A stretch of DNA of 64,000 nt. Source: Paeniglutamicibacter psychrophenolicus (lineage in GTDB: Bacteria; Actinomycetota; Actinomycetes; Actinomycetales; Micrococcaceae). Shown one piece after another: positions 1 to 7,728 of this stretch. The stretch lies in contig NZ_JAUSSH010000006.1 in NCBI RefSeq assembly GCF_030812255.1, positions 62,001 to 126,000 on the forward strand, given 5' to 3'. The notes beneath the pieces were generated by a model. It saw only the letters and a program-made list of their open reading frames with translations, was not told the origin of the DNA and searched no databases. Within the stretch, counting starts at the first letter, position 1. Every line of letters starts with the position of its first letter. Made by a program: the position numbers and the translations under genes.

Positions 1-981
1 GGTCTTTTCCTTGTCCCATCCGATGGCCACCAGCATCCGTTCCGGGACATTGCCGTTTTCCTGCCCCAGCACCGTCTTGGCCGAATATTTTCCGGGCTTG
101 GTGGTCGCCGCGGATTTGCGGGCCAGCTGGCTGGTCTTCATCCAGCCACTCATCCCCTGTGTTCGGACGAAGATCCACCCCTTGACCGAGCCTGCGGTTT
201 TTTCCATCTTCTTGTCGCGGTACACCACCGAGTTGCGTGGGATGTCACCGATGCGGATCTTGCCCTTCACGCTCTCATGGAGGTCGCTGCCGGGGACCTT
301 GGTCCAGTACCGGTCGGTCAGCCCAGCACGGTTGGAGGTGTATTTCTTGTCGATGTAGATCTCGCGACCGGGCTTCTTCGCAACAACCTTCAGGTATTTG
401 CCTTGCACCCATCCGGTTTTTCCCCGGCTGGTGATCTGGCTGAATCCCGCCGAGACCTTTTTGACCGTGTAGATGCCGGCCTTGGGCACCGTGGCCAAGG
501 CCTTGGAGGTGGTGTTCGCTTGCCGGCGCAGTTTCAGCGCGACGGTGCTCTTGCCAAGGTCCCCGCGCTTGATGGCCTTGGAGGTTTTCTTGGGCACCGC
601 ACGCAAATAGGCACTCGAGACCCAACCCGTTTTCCCGGCGTAACGGATCTGGCTCCACCCCGGCTTCGTCGAACCCACGGTCAGCTTGGTGCCCTTGGGA
701 ATGAGCGCCAGCTTCCTGCCCGAGGTGGAGGGCTTCGAACGCAGGTTCAGGTTTGCCGTCGCTTGGACGGTCTTCACGGCCGCCGCGCCGATCTTGCCCG
801 GATGCTGCGAAACAAGGTGTGCCGCGGCAGCCTGCGCGACCGACCCCTGGACGGATGCCGACGGAACCTGCTGTGCCTGGGCCGGGCTCAGGGTGGCCAG
901 CACAAGCGCGGCTCCCATGAACAATGCCGTGGAAACCCTATTGGGAGGCCATCGGCCATCCCGTGTGTCTTTGCCCTGCAT
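1..981 (-). CDS. Secreted SH3-repeat protein, 3' part cut by window edge
   Basis: Reading leftward from an ATG at 981 preceded by a GGGGGAG ribosome-binding site, the frame stays open for 327 codons to the edge, so the C-terminus is missing. The N-terminus has a hydrophobic stretch ending in SPAQAQQ, a probable signal peptide. At least two bacterial SH3 (SH3_3) units follow, recognised by NLNLRSKPS near residue 75 and repeated TGWVSS / TGWVQG ends; a third stretch holds VKGWIFVRTQGMSGW. Such domains usually bind cell-wall peptide or anchor a wall hydrolase. The last visible residues (ERMLVAIGWDKEKT) leave the SH3 pattern and could begin a catalytic domain, perhaps a carboxypeptidase or amidase, but this cannot be judged here. 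It belongs with the two further SH3 genes on the same strand up to 5.9 kb. Confidence 0.8.
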   Translation of the reverse strand, partial: MQGKDTRDGRWPPNRVSTALFMGAALVLATLSPAQAQQVPSASVQGSVAQAAAAHLVSQHPGKIGAAAVKTVQATANLNLRSKPSTSGRKLALIPKGTKLTVGSTKPGWSQIRYAGKTGWVSSAYLRAVPKKTSKAIKRGDLGKSTVALKLRRQANTTSKALATVPKAGIYTVKKVSAGFSQITSRGKTGWVQGKYLKVVAKKPGREIYIDKKYTSNRAGLTDRYWTKVPGSDLHESVKGKIRIGDIPRNSVVYRDKKMEKTAGSVKGWIFVRTQGMSGWMKTSQLARKSAATTKPGKYSAKTVLGQENGNVPERMLVAIGWDKEKT

Positions 982-1144
982 AGCTCCCCCACCATCCACT
1001 TTCACGCGACATACCTGACAAGGGGCGATCGAAGCCCCCTAGTGCATTATTAGACTAACCTTTTTGCTAAGAGGTTTTTCCGGCGCTTGCTCCGCACGTT
1101 CCGTGTCTGGAGTAAGGCCGTTGCCAATTGCGAGGAGTCACTGG

Positions 1145-2443
1145 ATGTCAGCGAAACTACGTTTCAAGAGAAAGCCGCGCCCGATCCCGCCCGAGGAAGC
1201 CCCCGTTGCGGCGGCCGTCGTGGCTCCACCCGCCCACAGCGTGTCCGGGATGTGGATCGATCCCCTGGGGCGCGTGGCCACGCGGTCGGTCCAGCTGCTG
1301 GTGGTACTGGTGCTGGCCTCGGCCGTGGTCTTCAGCCTCCTGCGCCTGAGCGTGATCGCGCTGCCGATCCTGATCGCCTTGATCCTTTCCTGCGCGTTGT
1401 GGCCTCTGGTGCGCCTGCTGCGCAAGGTCATGTCGGCCATGCTGGCGGCATGGTCGGTGTTCCTGGGTTCGTTGCTGGTGCTCGGCGGCATCGGGACCGC
1501 GCTGGTCTATTCGGTGCTTGCCGAATGGTCCACGCTGGTGGACAAGGGCGTGGAGGGCTTCAACAAGCTCCAGGGAATGCTGAACCGGCTGCCCTGGAAC
1601 ATATCCAGCGAGCAAATCGACCAGGCCGTCAGCCAGGTCACCGGTTTCCTGACCAGCTCCCAATTTGGTGCCGGGGCCCTGAACGGGCTTTCCGCCGCGG
1701 GCAACTTCTTCACCGGTTTGGCCTTGCTGCTGGTGATCCTGTTTTTCTTCCTGAAGGACGGCGACAAGATCTGGGCTTTCTTCCTCTCCTGGATGCCGGA
1801 CCACCAGATGCACCGCTGGCTTTCCACCGGTGGACGCACCGTTGAAACCCTCGGCGGTTACATGCGCGGCACCGCCACCGTGGCGGCGGTGGATGCGATT
1901 GGCATCACCGTGGTCTTGCTCGTGTTGCGGGTCCCGCTGGCCATCCCACTGGGCGTCGTGGTGTTCATGAGCTCCTTCATCCCGTTGGTGGGTGCCACCT
2001 TTGCCGGGATCCTGGCGACCTTGATCGCCCTAGTGACCAATGGCCCCGTGGTTGCCCTGATTGTCCTGGGTGCGGTGATCGTGGTGAACCAGCTGGAAGG
2101 AAACTTCCTGCAGCCCGTGGTCATGGCCCATGCCCTGAACCTGCACGCGCTGGTGATCTTGCTGTCACTGGCCGCCGGCACGGTGCTCGGTGGATTGGTG
2201 GGTGCGGTGTTGGCCGTGCCGCTGACGGCCGTTGCCTGGGCAATCGTGAAGATCTGGTCCGGCCGTGACCTTCCCGGATTGGATCCCGGTGCCGATTCCA
2301 AGAAGGACGATGCCGCGCAGGAGCCCACCGCGGAGCAGGTCCTGGCCCATGCCGAGGTCGGTGCGGCCGAGCGGGCACAGGATTCGGATGCCGAACGCGA
2401 GACCGGATCCCCATCCCCGGCTCTGCGCCCCAAGCGTTCCTGA
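1145..2443 (+). CDS. AI-2E transporter family (PerM-like) membrane protein
   Basis: A 432-residue polytopic membrane protein of the AI-2E exporter/permease family, whose substrates range from autoinducer-2 to ions and are often unknown. Hydrophobic segments pair up near the N-terminus (about residues 45-95), one follows in the middle (LALLLVILFFFLKDGDKIW, with the family's FFLKDG hallmark), and several occur in the C-terminal half. The cytoplasmic tail is acidic and low-complexity. The ATG at 1145 was chosen because GAGGAG lies 8 bases upstream; a longer in-frame start at 1064 lacks such a site. The gene faces the SH3/M23 gene tail to tail and shares a terminator with it. The sequence does not define a substrate. 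Confidence 0.85.
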   Translation: MSAKLRFKRKPRPIPPEEAPVAAAVVAPPAHSVSGMWIDPLGRVATRSVQLLVVLVLASAVVFSLLRLSVIALPILIALILSCALWPLVRLLRKVMSAMLAAWSVFLGSLLVLGGIGTALVYSVLAEWSTLVDKGVEGFNKLQGMLNRLPWNISSEQIDQAVSQVTGFLTSSQFGAGALNGLSAAGNFFTGLALLLVILFFFLKDGDKIWAFFLSWMPDHQMHRWLSTGGRTVETLGGYMRGTATVAAVDAIGITVVLLVLRVPLAIPLGVVVFMSSFIPLVGATFAGILATLIALVTNGPVVALIVLGAVIVVNQLEGNFLQPVVMAHALNLHALVILLSLAAGTVLGGLVGAVLAVPLTAVAWAIVKIWSGRDLPGLDPGADSKKDDAAQEPTAEQVLAHAEVGAAERAQDSDAERETGSPSPALRPKRS

Positions 2444-2464
2444 CTGCGGGCTTCCCAAGATATT

Positions 2465-2506
2465 ACGGGCCGTGGAACCAACCTTTTGGTTGGATCCACG
2501 GCCCGT
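2465..2506. terminator. Bidirectional terminator hairpin
   Basis: Arms ACGGGCCGTGGAACCAACC and GGTTGGATCCACGGCCCGT pair almost fully around a TTTT loop and are followed by TTTC. It sits between the convergent permease and M23/SH3 genes, so it can end both transcripts. Confidence 0.85.
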
Positions 2507-2542
2507 TTCACGTCGGGGCGCGGCCCCCGAAATGCAATGTGG

Positions 2543-4750
2543 TTAGCGCAGGTACTTCGAGCTGACCCAGCCGGTCTTCCCCGCATAGCTGGTTTGCGTC
2601 CAGCTGCTGCGCGTGGCCTTGACTGTGACCTTCTTGCCCTTGGGAATCACCAGCAAGGATCGTGTCGACGTGCTCGTTCCGGTGCGCAGGTTAAGCCGGT
2701 CGGTGGTCGTCTTCACCTTGGCCGGAGCCTTGTATACGGCAAGTTGCTTCGCCGGAACCCAGCCGGTCTTCCCCGCGTAGCGCACGCGCAACCACGACCC
2801 GCTCTTGGCATCCACGACAACCTTCTTCTTCGCGGCAATGCCCACCACCGAAGCCGACTTCGCATCCGCCGACTTGCGGGCCACGACCTTCGACTTGGTT
2901 TGGTACGTGGTCTTCTTTACCGACTGGATTGCCGGGGGTTTCGGCTTGGCCGGGGCCTTGTAGAGGGCGAGCTGGCTCGCAGGAACCCAGCCGGTCTTCG
3001 CCGCGTAGCGCACGCGCAACCACGACCCGCTCTTGGCATCCACGACAACCTGTTTCTTCGCCGCAATGCCCACCACCGAAGCCGACTTCGCATCCGCCGA
3101 CTTGCGCGCCACGACCTTCGACTTGGTGACATAGGTGGTCTTCTTCACCGACTGGATTACCGGGGGCTTCGGCTTCGCCGACGGCTTGGGTTTGGCCGGG
3201 GCCGCACCGGCCTTGACCACCCGCAGGTAGCGGTTGTTGACCCAGCCGGTGGAGCTTCCGGCCTTGACCTGGCTCCAGGTGCCGTGGCGCGTCAGTTCGA
3301 TGACGTCTGTGCCTTCGCGCAAGATCTTGACGATCCTGGTGTTGGTGCCGGGTCCGCTGCGCATGTTCAGGTTAGCGGCGGCCTCATGGGTCGGCTTGGT
3401 CGGCGCGGGCTTGGCGACCGGCGGCTTCGACGCCTGGGGTGTAATGGAACCGATCTTCTTCAGGTCCGCCGAGTTGATCCAGCCCGAGTGCTTCCCGGCC
3501 TGGACCTGGGACCAGGTGCCCCGTACCTGCCGCAGGGCAACCTTGGAGCCGCGGCCCAGGGCTTGGGTTTCCTTGTAGGTCGTTCCGGCTCCGGAACGCA
3601 GCTTCAGGTTGCGAAGGACCTCGTGCGTCGCGGGCAGCGTCGCCTGGTTGACGGTGGAGACCTTGCGCGTCAGGCCCGCCGAGACCCAGCCCTCGGTTCC
3701 CTTGTACTTCACCCGCAACCAGCCGGCGGAGCTCTCGTAGGCCTCGATGGTGGCGCCGGCCGGAATCATCAGGAGCTTCGCATACCAGGTGGCGGCCCCG
3801 GAACGCATGTTCAGGCCGTTGGGGTTGGTGTACTTGGCGAAGGGCACCCGGACGCCGTTGGTGACGGTGCCGGTGGGCGTCAGTGCCCACTCGGGTGCCG
3901 CGGCCATCGGGTTGGGCGTGACGGCAAAACGGTTCATCCAGCCGGTCGTGGAGCCGTACTTGACCTTGATGAATGAGCCGTTGAGCAGTCCGTTGATGGC
4001 TCCTGGCTGGCTGGTGACCTTGGCACTGCGTGACGGCCTGGCCAGGACCTTCGAGGTGGCGGATGCGTAGGCAAAAAGCTCCGCCTTGCCGCGCGCGAAA
4101 TACGTGCAGGTCTTCTGCGACTCGGAAGAAATCTTTGTCGCGTGGGAACCGAGGTTGAGCCCGCGGTCCTTGAGGAACGCGGCGGGGTTGCGCACGTTTC
4201 CGTCTTTGGAGTAGAAGCGGTCCTTCCAGATCTCCAGGTGCAGGTGCGGGCCCGTCGAGGGACCGGAGGAGCCCACCAAGGCGATCTTCTGCCCGGACTT
4301 GACCTTTTGGCCCTCCCTGACCAGGACATCGTTGGGCCACATGTGCATGTAGGCCGATTCGTAGGTGTCCTTGCCGAACAGGTGGGTGACAATCACCTGG
4401 CCCGAGGTCGAGCCGGTGCCCCTGACGATCTTGCGCACGGTGCCGTCGGCCACCGCATAGATCGGGGAGTTGTCCTTGGTGCCCATGTCCTGGCCCAGGT
4501 GGTGGGTCGATCCGCCCACCACCGGCATGCAGCGCGGCCCCATGGGCGAGGTCATTCGGTAGGTTTTCGGGACAAGCGGCAGGGAGAACGCCCCGGCGCG
4601 TACGGGACTGGTCTCTGGGAAGTCAGTGGTCCCCTGCGAGGTGGCAGGTAGCGCAGCGGCAGGTAGCGCAGCGGCGGGCAGAGCCGCAAACACCAACCCT
4701 GCCGCCAACACCCCCGAGAAAAGCGCGCGAAGTGATTTCGGTATGGCCAT
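2543..4750 (-). CDS. Secreted M23 metallopeptidase with seven SH3-like repeats
   Basis: A 735-residue cell-wall hydrolase candidate. The ATG at 4750 follows AGAGGAAG and starts a signal peptide (MAIPKSLRALFSG, then LPAAALPAAALPA). The M23 LytM-type domain (about residues 60-205) keeps both zinc motifs: HLGQD and GPHLHLEIW. Members cleave peptidoglycan cross-bridges or stem peptides outside the cell. After it come seven SH3-like units ending in W(V/M/I) motifs such as TGWVNNRYL and TGWVSSKYL, which probably hold the enzyme to the wall. Units five and six are near-identical 76-residue copies. An in-frame start 13 codons upstream has a weaker ribosome site. Neighbouring SH3 genes suggest a shared wall-remodelling role, which is inferred. 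Confidence 0.9.
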   Translation of the reverse strand: MAIPKSLRALFSGVLAAGLVFAALPAAALPAAALPATSQGTTDFPETSPVRAGAFSLPLVPKTYRMTSPMGPRCMPVVGGSTHHLGQDMGTKDNSPIYAVADGTVRKIVRGTGSTSGQVIVTHLFGKDTYESAYMHMWPNDVLVREGQKVKSGQKIALVGSSGPSTGPHLHLEIWKDRFYSKDGNVRNPAAFLKDRGLNLGSHATKISSESQKTCTYFARGKAELFAYASATSKVLARPSRSAKVTSQPGAINGLLNGSFIKVKYGSTTGWMNRFAVTPNPMAAAPEWALTPTGTVTNGVRVPFAKYTNPNGLNMRSGAATWYAKLLMIPAGATIEAYESSAGWLRVKYKGTEGWVSAGLTRKVSTVNQATLPATHEVLRNLKLRSGAGTTYKETQALGRGSKVALRQVRGTWSQVQAGKHSGWINSADLKKIGSITPQASKPPVAKPAPTKPTHEAAANLNMRSGPGTNTRIVKILREGTDVIELTRHGTWSQVKAGSSTGWVNNRYLRVVKAGAAPAKPKPSAKPKPPVIQSVKKTTYVTKSKVVARKSADAKSASVVGIAAKKQVVVDAKSGSWLRVRYAAKTGWVPASQLALYKAPAKPKPPAIQSVKKTTYQTKSKVVARKSADAKSASVVGIAAKKKVVVDAKSGSWLRVRYAGKTGWVPAKQLAVYKAPAKVKTTTDRLNLRTGTSTSTRSLLVIPKGKKVTVKATRSSWTQTSYAGKTGWVSSKYLR
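2721..3176 (-). repeat. Tandem 228-bp SH3 repeat inside the M23 gene
   Basis: Two consecutive 228-bp units (2721-2948 and 2949-3176) are nearly identical in DNA, encoding residues about 526-677. Both encode KVVARKSADAKSASVVGIAA followed by DAKSGSWLRVRYA and TGWVPA. The identity at DNA level points to recent duplication or gene conversion and makes repeat-number change likely. Confidence 0.9.
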
Positions 4751-4906
4751 TGTCAGTGGTCTTCCTCTAAGGGGCGTATCGCCCCGCAAGGGAGCAACGC
4801 GATGTGCGAGTGGTCGGGAGCATCACCCAAACATCGCCCCCCCAGGTCACTACCATATGCAAAATCCGCCCCCGGTGCGGGAAAACGGCAATCATGATTT
4901 CGCGTG

Positions 4907-5848
4907 TCAGCCCAAGTGGGTGCTGTGGACCCAGCCTTCAAGCCGCCCGGCACGGACCTTGGTCCACTGTCCCCGGCTGGCCAGGACCTCGACCTGTTGG
5001 CCGGCCCCGAGCTGCGCCACGGCGCGGTAGTTGGCGGATGCTCCCTGGTACAGGGTGGTCTCCGCGATCGTGACGGGTGTCGTGGAGGCCAAGTAGCGCA
5101 ATTGCAGTTGGCTGGCCGGCACCCACCCGGCGTCCTGGTCCAGCATGATCCTGCACCACGGACCCAACTTCCCGTTGACCCGCACCAGGGTCCCGGCCTG
5201 CATGATGCGCATGACCGGAAAATGATCCCCGGCGTCCTTGCGGACATTCAGGCGCACCGTGGTGGTGTACTCGGTCGGTGCCATGGGCTGGATGCCCGTG
5301 GCCGGGCGCCGCACATTGATGCGGGCAAGGTAGGCGCTGGGAACCCAACCGATGTCCTTGCCGGTGGAAACCTTGGCCCATGTGCCCAGCTCCTCCAGCT
5401 TGCGGACCTGGAGATTTGCCGCCAGCACGCGCAACACCGGGTAGTTGGTGCCCGAGCCCTTGCGCAGGTTCAGGTCCGCGGTGCTGCGGTGCGTGGGAAC
5501 AAATTCCTCGTCGGGGACTTCCGGGGCGCTGTCGACTCCGCCGGCCATGGCAGCCACCTGGCTGGCGACCGGGCGCGCCGGGACCTGCGGGCGTTGCCTG
5601 GGTGCCTCGAGTCGCTCGAGGCATTGGGTCGGGAGCCAGCCGAAGGTCTGGCCGTGCTGCACGCTGGCCCACAGGCCGCTGACGCGCAGCAGGTACACGG
5701 GGGTGCTTTCCGGGATCAGGTACTGGGTGGCGTAGTGCCGGCCGGCACCCTTGCGCAGCTTCAGTTCGGCCGTCGTGCGGTGGGTCGGTCCGGGAACCTC
5801 CACCGGCACCGGTGCCGGATTCGTGCGTGCAAAGTCGAATTTCTTCAT
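4907..5848 (-). CDS. SH3-repeat protein without clear signal peptide
   Basis: Four SH3-like units, each starting with a TTAxLNLRKGxG-type segment and ending GW(L/V)P or GWVH, separated by proline/alanine linkers; no enzymatic domain is visible. From the ATG at 5848 (MKKFDFARTNP) the protein has 313 residues and lacks an obvious signal peptide. A GTG at 5938 or an ATG at 5893 would lengthen it but also gives no clear leader, and no start has a convincing ribosome site, so the start is uncertain. It lies upstream of the M23/SH3 gene on the same strand, about 150 bases apart. It may be a wall-binding or surface accessory protein, or be exported by another route. Confidence 0.75.
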   Translation of the reverse strand: MKKFDFARTNPAPVPVEVPGPTHRTTAELKLRKGAGRHYATQYLIPESTPVYLLRVSGLWASVQHGQTFGWLPTQCLERLEAPRQRPQVPARPVASQVAAMAGGVDSAPEVPDEEFVPTHRSTADLNLRKGSGTNYPVLRVLAANLQVRKLEELGTWAKVSTGKDIGWVPSAYLARINVRRPATGIQPMAPTEYTTTVRLNVRKDAGDHFPVMRIMQAGTLVRVNGKLGPWCRIMLDQDAGWVPASQLQLRYLASTTPVTIAETTLYQGASANYRAVAQLGAGQQVEVLASRGQWTKVRAGRLEGWVHSTHLG

Positions 5849-6168
5849 TCCGGCATCACCGCGCGACGGTGTTGCGGCACCGGGGAAGGCCATGGCGAGG
5901 CATGCACGGACACGTGGAACACGTTTGGATGACCTCACTGGGAAAGCGGTTGACCGGAGACTGGCATGCGCGGCGGCAAATCATTGCACGGAGCGATATC
6001 ACACCCGGGCCGTTGGCAACAACCTCGTGCCGGGATGCGGGCACTTGGACATGCCTACACCCCATGTTATTGCACAGACGGCCTAGGCCCCCAGTCTAGA
6101 TCCGGGGGCCTTGGTCACAACGATGCTTCGGGGCACCCGGCGCCGCAGCGCCCGGGCTCCCGTGGGGA
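5849..6168. other. Intergenic region between SH3 gene and ferritin
   Basis: About 320 bases without a convincing gene. It holds the unassigned 5' side of the SH3 gene and, at 6085-6111, a hairpin with arms AGGCCCCC and GGGGGCCT that probably ends the ferritin transcript. Nothing else was recognised. Confidence 0.6.
6085..6111 (-). terminator. Terminator hairpin after ferritin
   Basis: An 8-bp perfect stem, AGGCCCCC with GGGGGCCT, around an 11-base loop, about 60 bases past the ferritin stop. No T-run follows, which is common in high-GC actinobacteria. Confidence 0.5.
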
Positions 6169-6663
6169 TCAAATCTGGCGGGCAGCCAGTTCGCTGTCGA
6201 GGCGCAGCAGTCCGTTGCCGTCGTTGTTGATCATCTTCACGCGGTCAAGGATCTCGCCAACGGTGGCTTCCTCTTCGACCTGCTCCTCGATGAACCAGTT
6301 CAGCAGCGGCACCGAGTCGATGTCGCCCTCGTTGTGCGCCAGGCGGTAGAGGTCGCGGATGGATTCGGAGACCTTCTTCTCGTGGTCCAACGAGGCCTGG
6401 AAGGCACCGTCCACGGTGGAGACATTCACGGCGGGTGCCGAGACGTCGCCGATGGCCGGGTGCGCACCACGGTCGGTCATGTGCGTGATGAACTTTTCCG
6501 CGTGCACCAGTTCCTCCGCGGCCTGGGCACGGAACCAGCCGGCAACGCCGGGCAGGCTCAGCACGTCCATTTCAATGGCCAGCTGGCGGTAGACGGTCGA
6601 GGCCGCAAGTTCCAGGGTGATTTGCTCGTTGAATGCGTCTGCAAGCTTTCCTTTAAGTTCCAT
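6169..6663 (-). CDS. Ferritin (non-heme iron storage protein)
   Basis: A 164-residue ferritin-like protein that would oxidise Fe(II) and store iron as a 24-subunit shell in the cytoplasm. Four-helix-bundle segments carry the ferroxidase residues: ITLELAAS, the central EELVHAEKF (E-x-x-H), and a later NWFIEEQVEEE. The size suits bacterial ferritins of the FtnA/BfrB type; no heme ligand can be judged from sequence alone. The ATG at 6663 follows a TAGCGT -10-like box by 7 bases, so the mRNA is probably leaderless; a GTG or TTG further upstream is less likely. Two palindromes lie just upstream. Confidence 0.92.
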   Translation of the reverse strand: MELKGKLADAFNEQITLELAASTVYRQLAIEMDVLSLPGVAGWFRAQAAEELVHAEKFITHMTDRGAHPAIGDVSAPAVNVSTVDGAFQASLDHEKKVSESIRDLYRLAHNEGDIDSVPLLNWFIEEQVEEEATVGEILDRVKMINNDGNGLLRLDSELAARQI

Positions 6664-6701
6664 GGCACACACGCTACCGACTCTTTTGTGCCTTGTCACC
6701 G

Positions 6702-6729
6702 AAGTATGGCCGTACTTACCTCACGGTAA
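6702..6729. promoter_or_regulatory. Adjacent palindromes in ferritin promoter region
   Basis: Reading plus strand, AAGTATGGCCGTACTT (6702-6717, palindromic at 14 of 16 positions) is followed by TTACCTCACGGTAA (6716-6729, perfect 5-bp arms). They lie 40-65 bases upstream of the ferritin start and past the end of the SdpI gene. They could be operators of an iron or redox regulator. The match to the IdeR consensus is only partial, so no regulator is assigned. Confidence 0.4.
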
Positions 6730-6761
6730 ATATGGCATGCCTCGGGCCAACGGAAGGGCTT

Positions 6762-6784
6762 ACCAAGGTGATGCTCACCTTGGT
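6762..6784 (-). terminator. Terminator hairpin overlapping SdpI-like stop codon
   Basis: A perfect 10-bp stem, ACCAAGGTGA with TCACCTTGGT, with a 3-base loop. It overlaps the stop codon of the second SdpI-like gene and probably ends that two-gene transcript before the ferritin promoter. Confidence 0.6.
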
Positions 6785-7185
6785 CTGCGGGTCCCGGACA
6801 GCGAACCTGCCGGGTGCAGTTCGCGCGCCGCGGCATTGGCCGCCCTCAGCGCGACGAAGACCGCGGCCATGGCCCAAGCCCATCCGGCAATCACCGCGAT
6901 CCAGGCCGGTGCCGGACCGATCACCGATTCCAGCAATGCTGCAGGCAGCGCGGCAAGGCCAAGCAACACCACGGGAAGCCGCATCCTGCGCAGCGGGGCC
7001 CCCGCGGCACGGTGGCCCGCGTCCCAGCATTCCTCGCAGTGCATGGTGGCGCTGGTGCGGATGCCCAGGGCCGGGTTGATGCCTTGCTTCCCGCCCTCGA
7101 CCGTGCCGTTGATGGCGCGCACGGCCCAGGCGAAGGCCACCGCCAGTGCAGCACAGAGCAGGACCGCAATCTGGTTTTCGCTCAC
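6775..7185 (-). CDS. SdpI-like membrane protein, second of a coupled pair
   Basis: A 136-residue protein with three or four hydrophobic segments. It contains NPALGIRTSATMHCEECW followed by AGHRAAG, the region that in SdpI/YhfI relatives reads RT-x-x-T...W-x-x-x-H-R. SdpI itself is the immunity and signalling protein against the SdpC toxin in Bacillus, but most actinobacterial relatives have no known role. The GTG start at 7185 overlaps the stop of the upstream gene as GTGA, so translation is probably coupled. The two proteins share the HCEECW motif but are otherwise diverged. The function stays unassigned; a paired membrane complex is an inference. Confidence 0.75.
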   Translation of the reverse strand: MSENQIAVLLCAALAVAFAWAVRAINGTVEGGKQGINPALGIRTSATMHCEECWDAGHRAAGAPLRRMRLPVVLLGLAALPAALLESVIGPAPAWIAVIAGWAWAMAAVFVALRAANAAARELHPAGSLSGTRRPR

Positions 7186-7562
7186 GGGCGGGCAGCCCGA
7201 TCGCCGCCGTGCATCTTGGCGAGCATGGTGTTTGCATCGCGCAGGCCCAGCAGCAGGCCGCCGACCATCACCAGCACCCCAATCATCAGTGAAGCGGGCT
7301 GGAGGTAGTCCGCGCCCGGGGCCAGCAGCGCGGCGACGCCGCCGGCTGCCATGACCACCGCGGCAACCCAACAACCGATGATGCCCTTCTGGGCGGCGGC
7401 ATGGTGTCCCAGCAGCCAGCATTCCTCGCAGTGCATCAGGGCAGGCGTGCGGATCCCCACCCAGGCGTTGCGCTTGATCTGCCCCGTGGCAGCTGCCCTC
7501 ATCATCCAGGCCAGTGACGCCATGAGCAGCACCATGAACACCGTCATGATCAAATCGGTCAT
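7182..7562 (-). CDS. SdpI-like membrane protein, first of a coupled pair
   Basis: A 126-residue protein starting at the ATG at 7562, which follows GGGGAGAG closely. It has an N-terminal hydrophobic segment (MTVFMVLLMASLAWMM), the family region RNAWVGIRTPALMHCEECW with LGHHAA, and two further hydrophobic segments. The C-terminus is short and charged. It overlaps the next SdpI-like gene by four bases (GTGA). No SdpC-like toxin or SdpR repressor gene is nearby, so this is not a classical sdp locus. Metal or disulfide chemistry through the Cys-x-x-Cys is possible but unproven. Confidence 0.78.
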   Translation of the reverse strand: MTDLIMTVFMVLLMASLAWMMRAAATGQIKRNAWVGIRTPALMHCEECWLLGHHAAAQKGIIGCWVAAVVMAAGGVAALLAPGADYLQPASLMIGVLVMVGGLLLGLRDANTMLAKMHGGDRAARP

Positions 7563-7728
7563 TCTCTCCCCGTCCATGGGTGTGGCTCGCCCCCTGTGCC
7601 TCGCCGACATTTGCACTCAACGCTACGCCACGTGGGCGAAACCCGGTGTCCATGGCCATCCGGTAGAGGTCGCCGGCGGTCCGCTAGCTGGAGTGCCTCC
7701 AGCCCGTGGCTGGTGCGGTTGACCGTCC

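Noticed and set aside
7182-7562. Sdp toxin immunity locus
   Set aside because: No SdpC-like toxin or SdpR-like repressor is present nearby.
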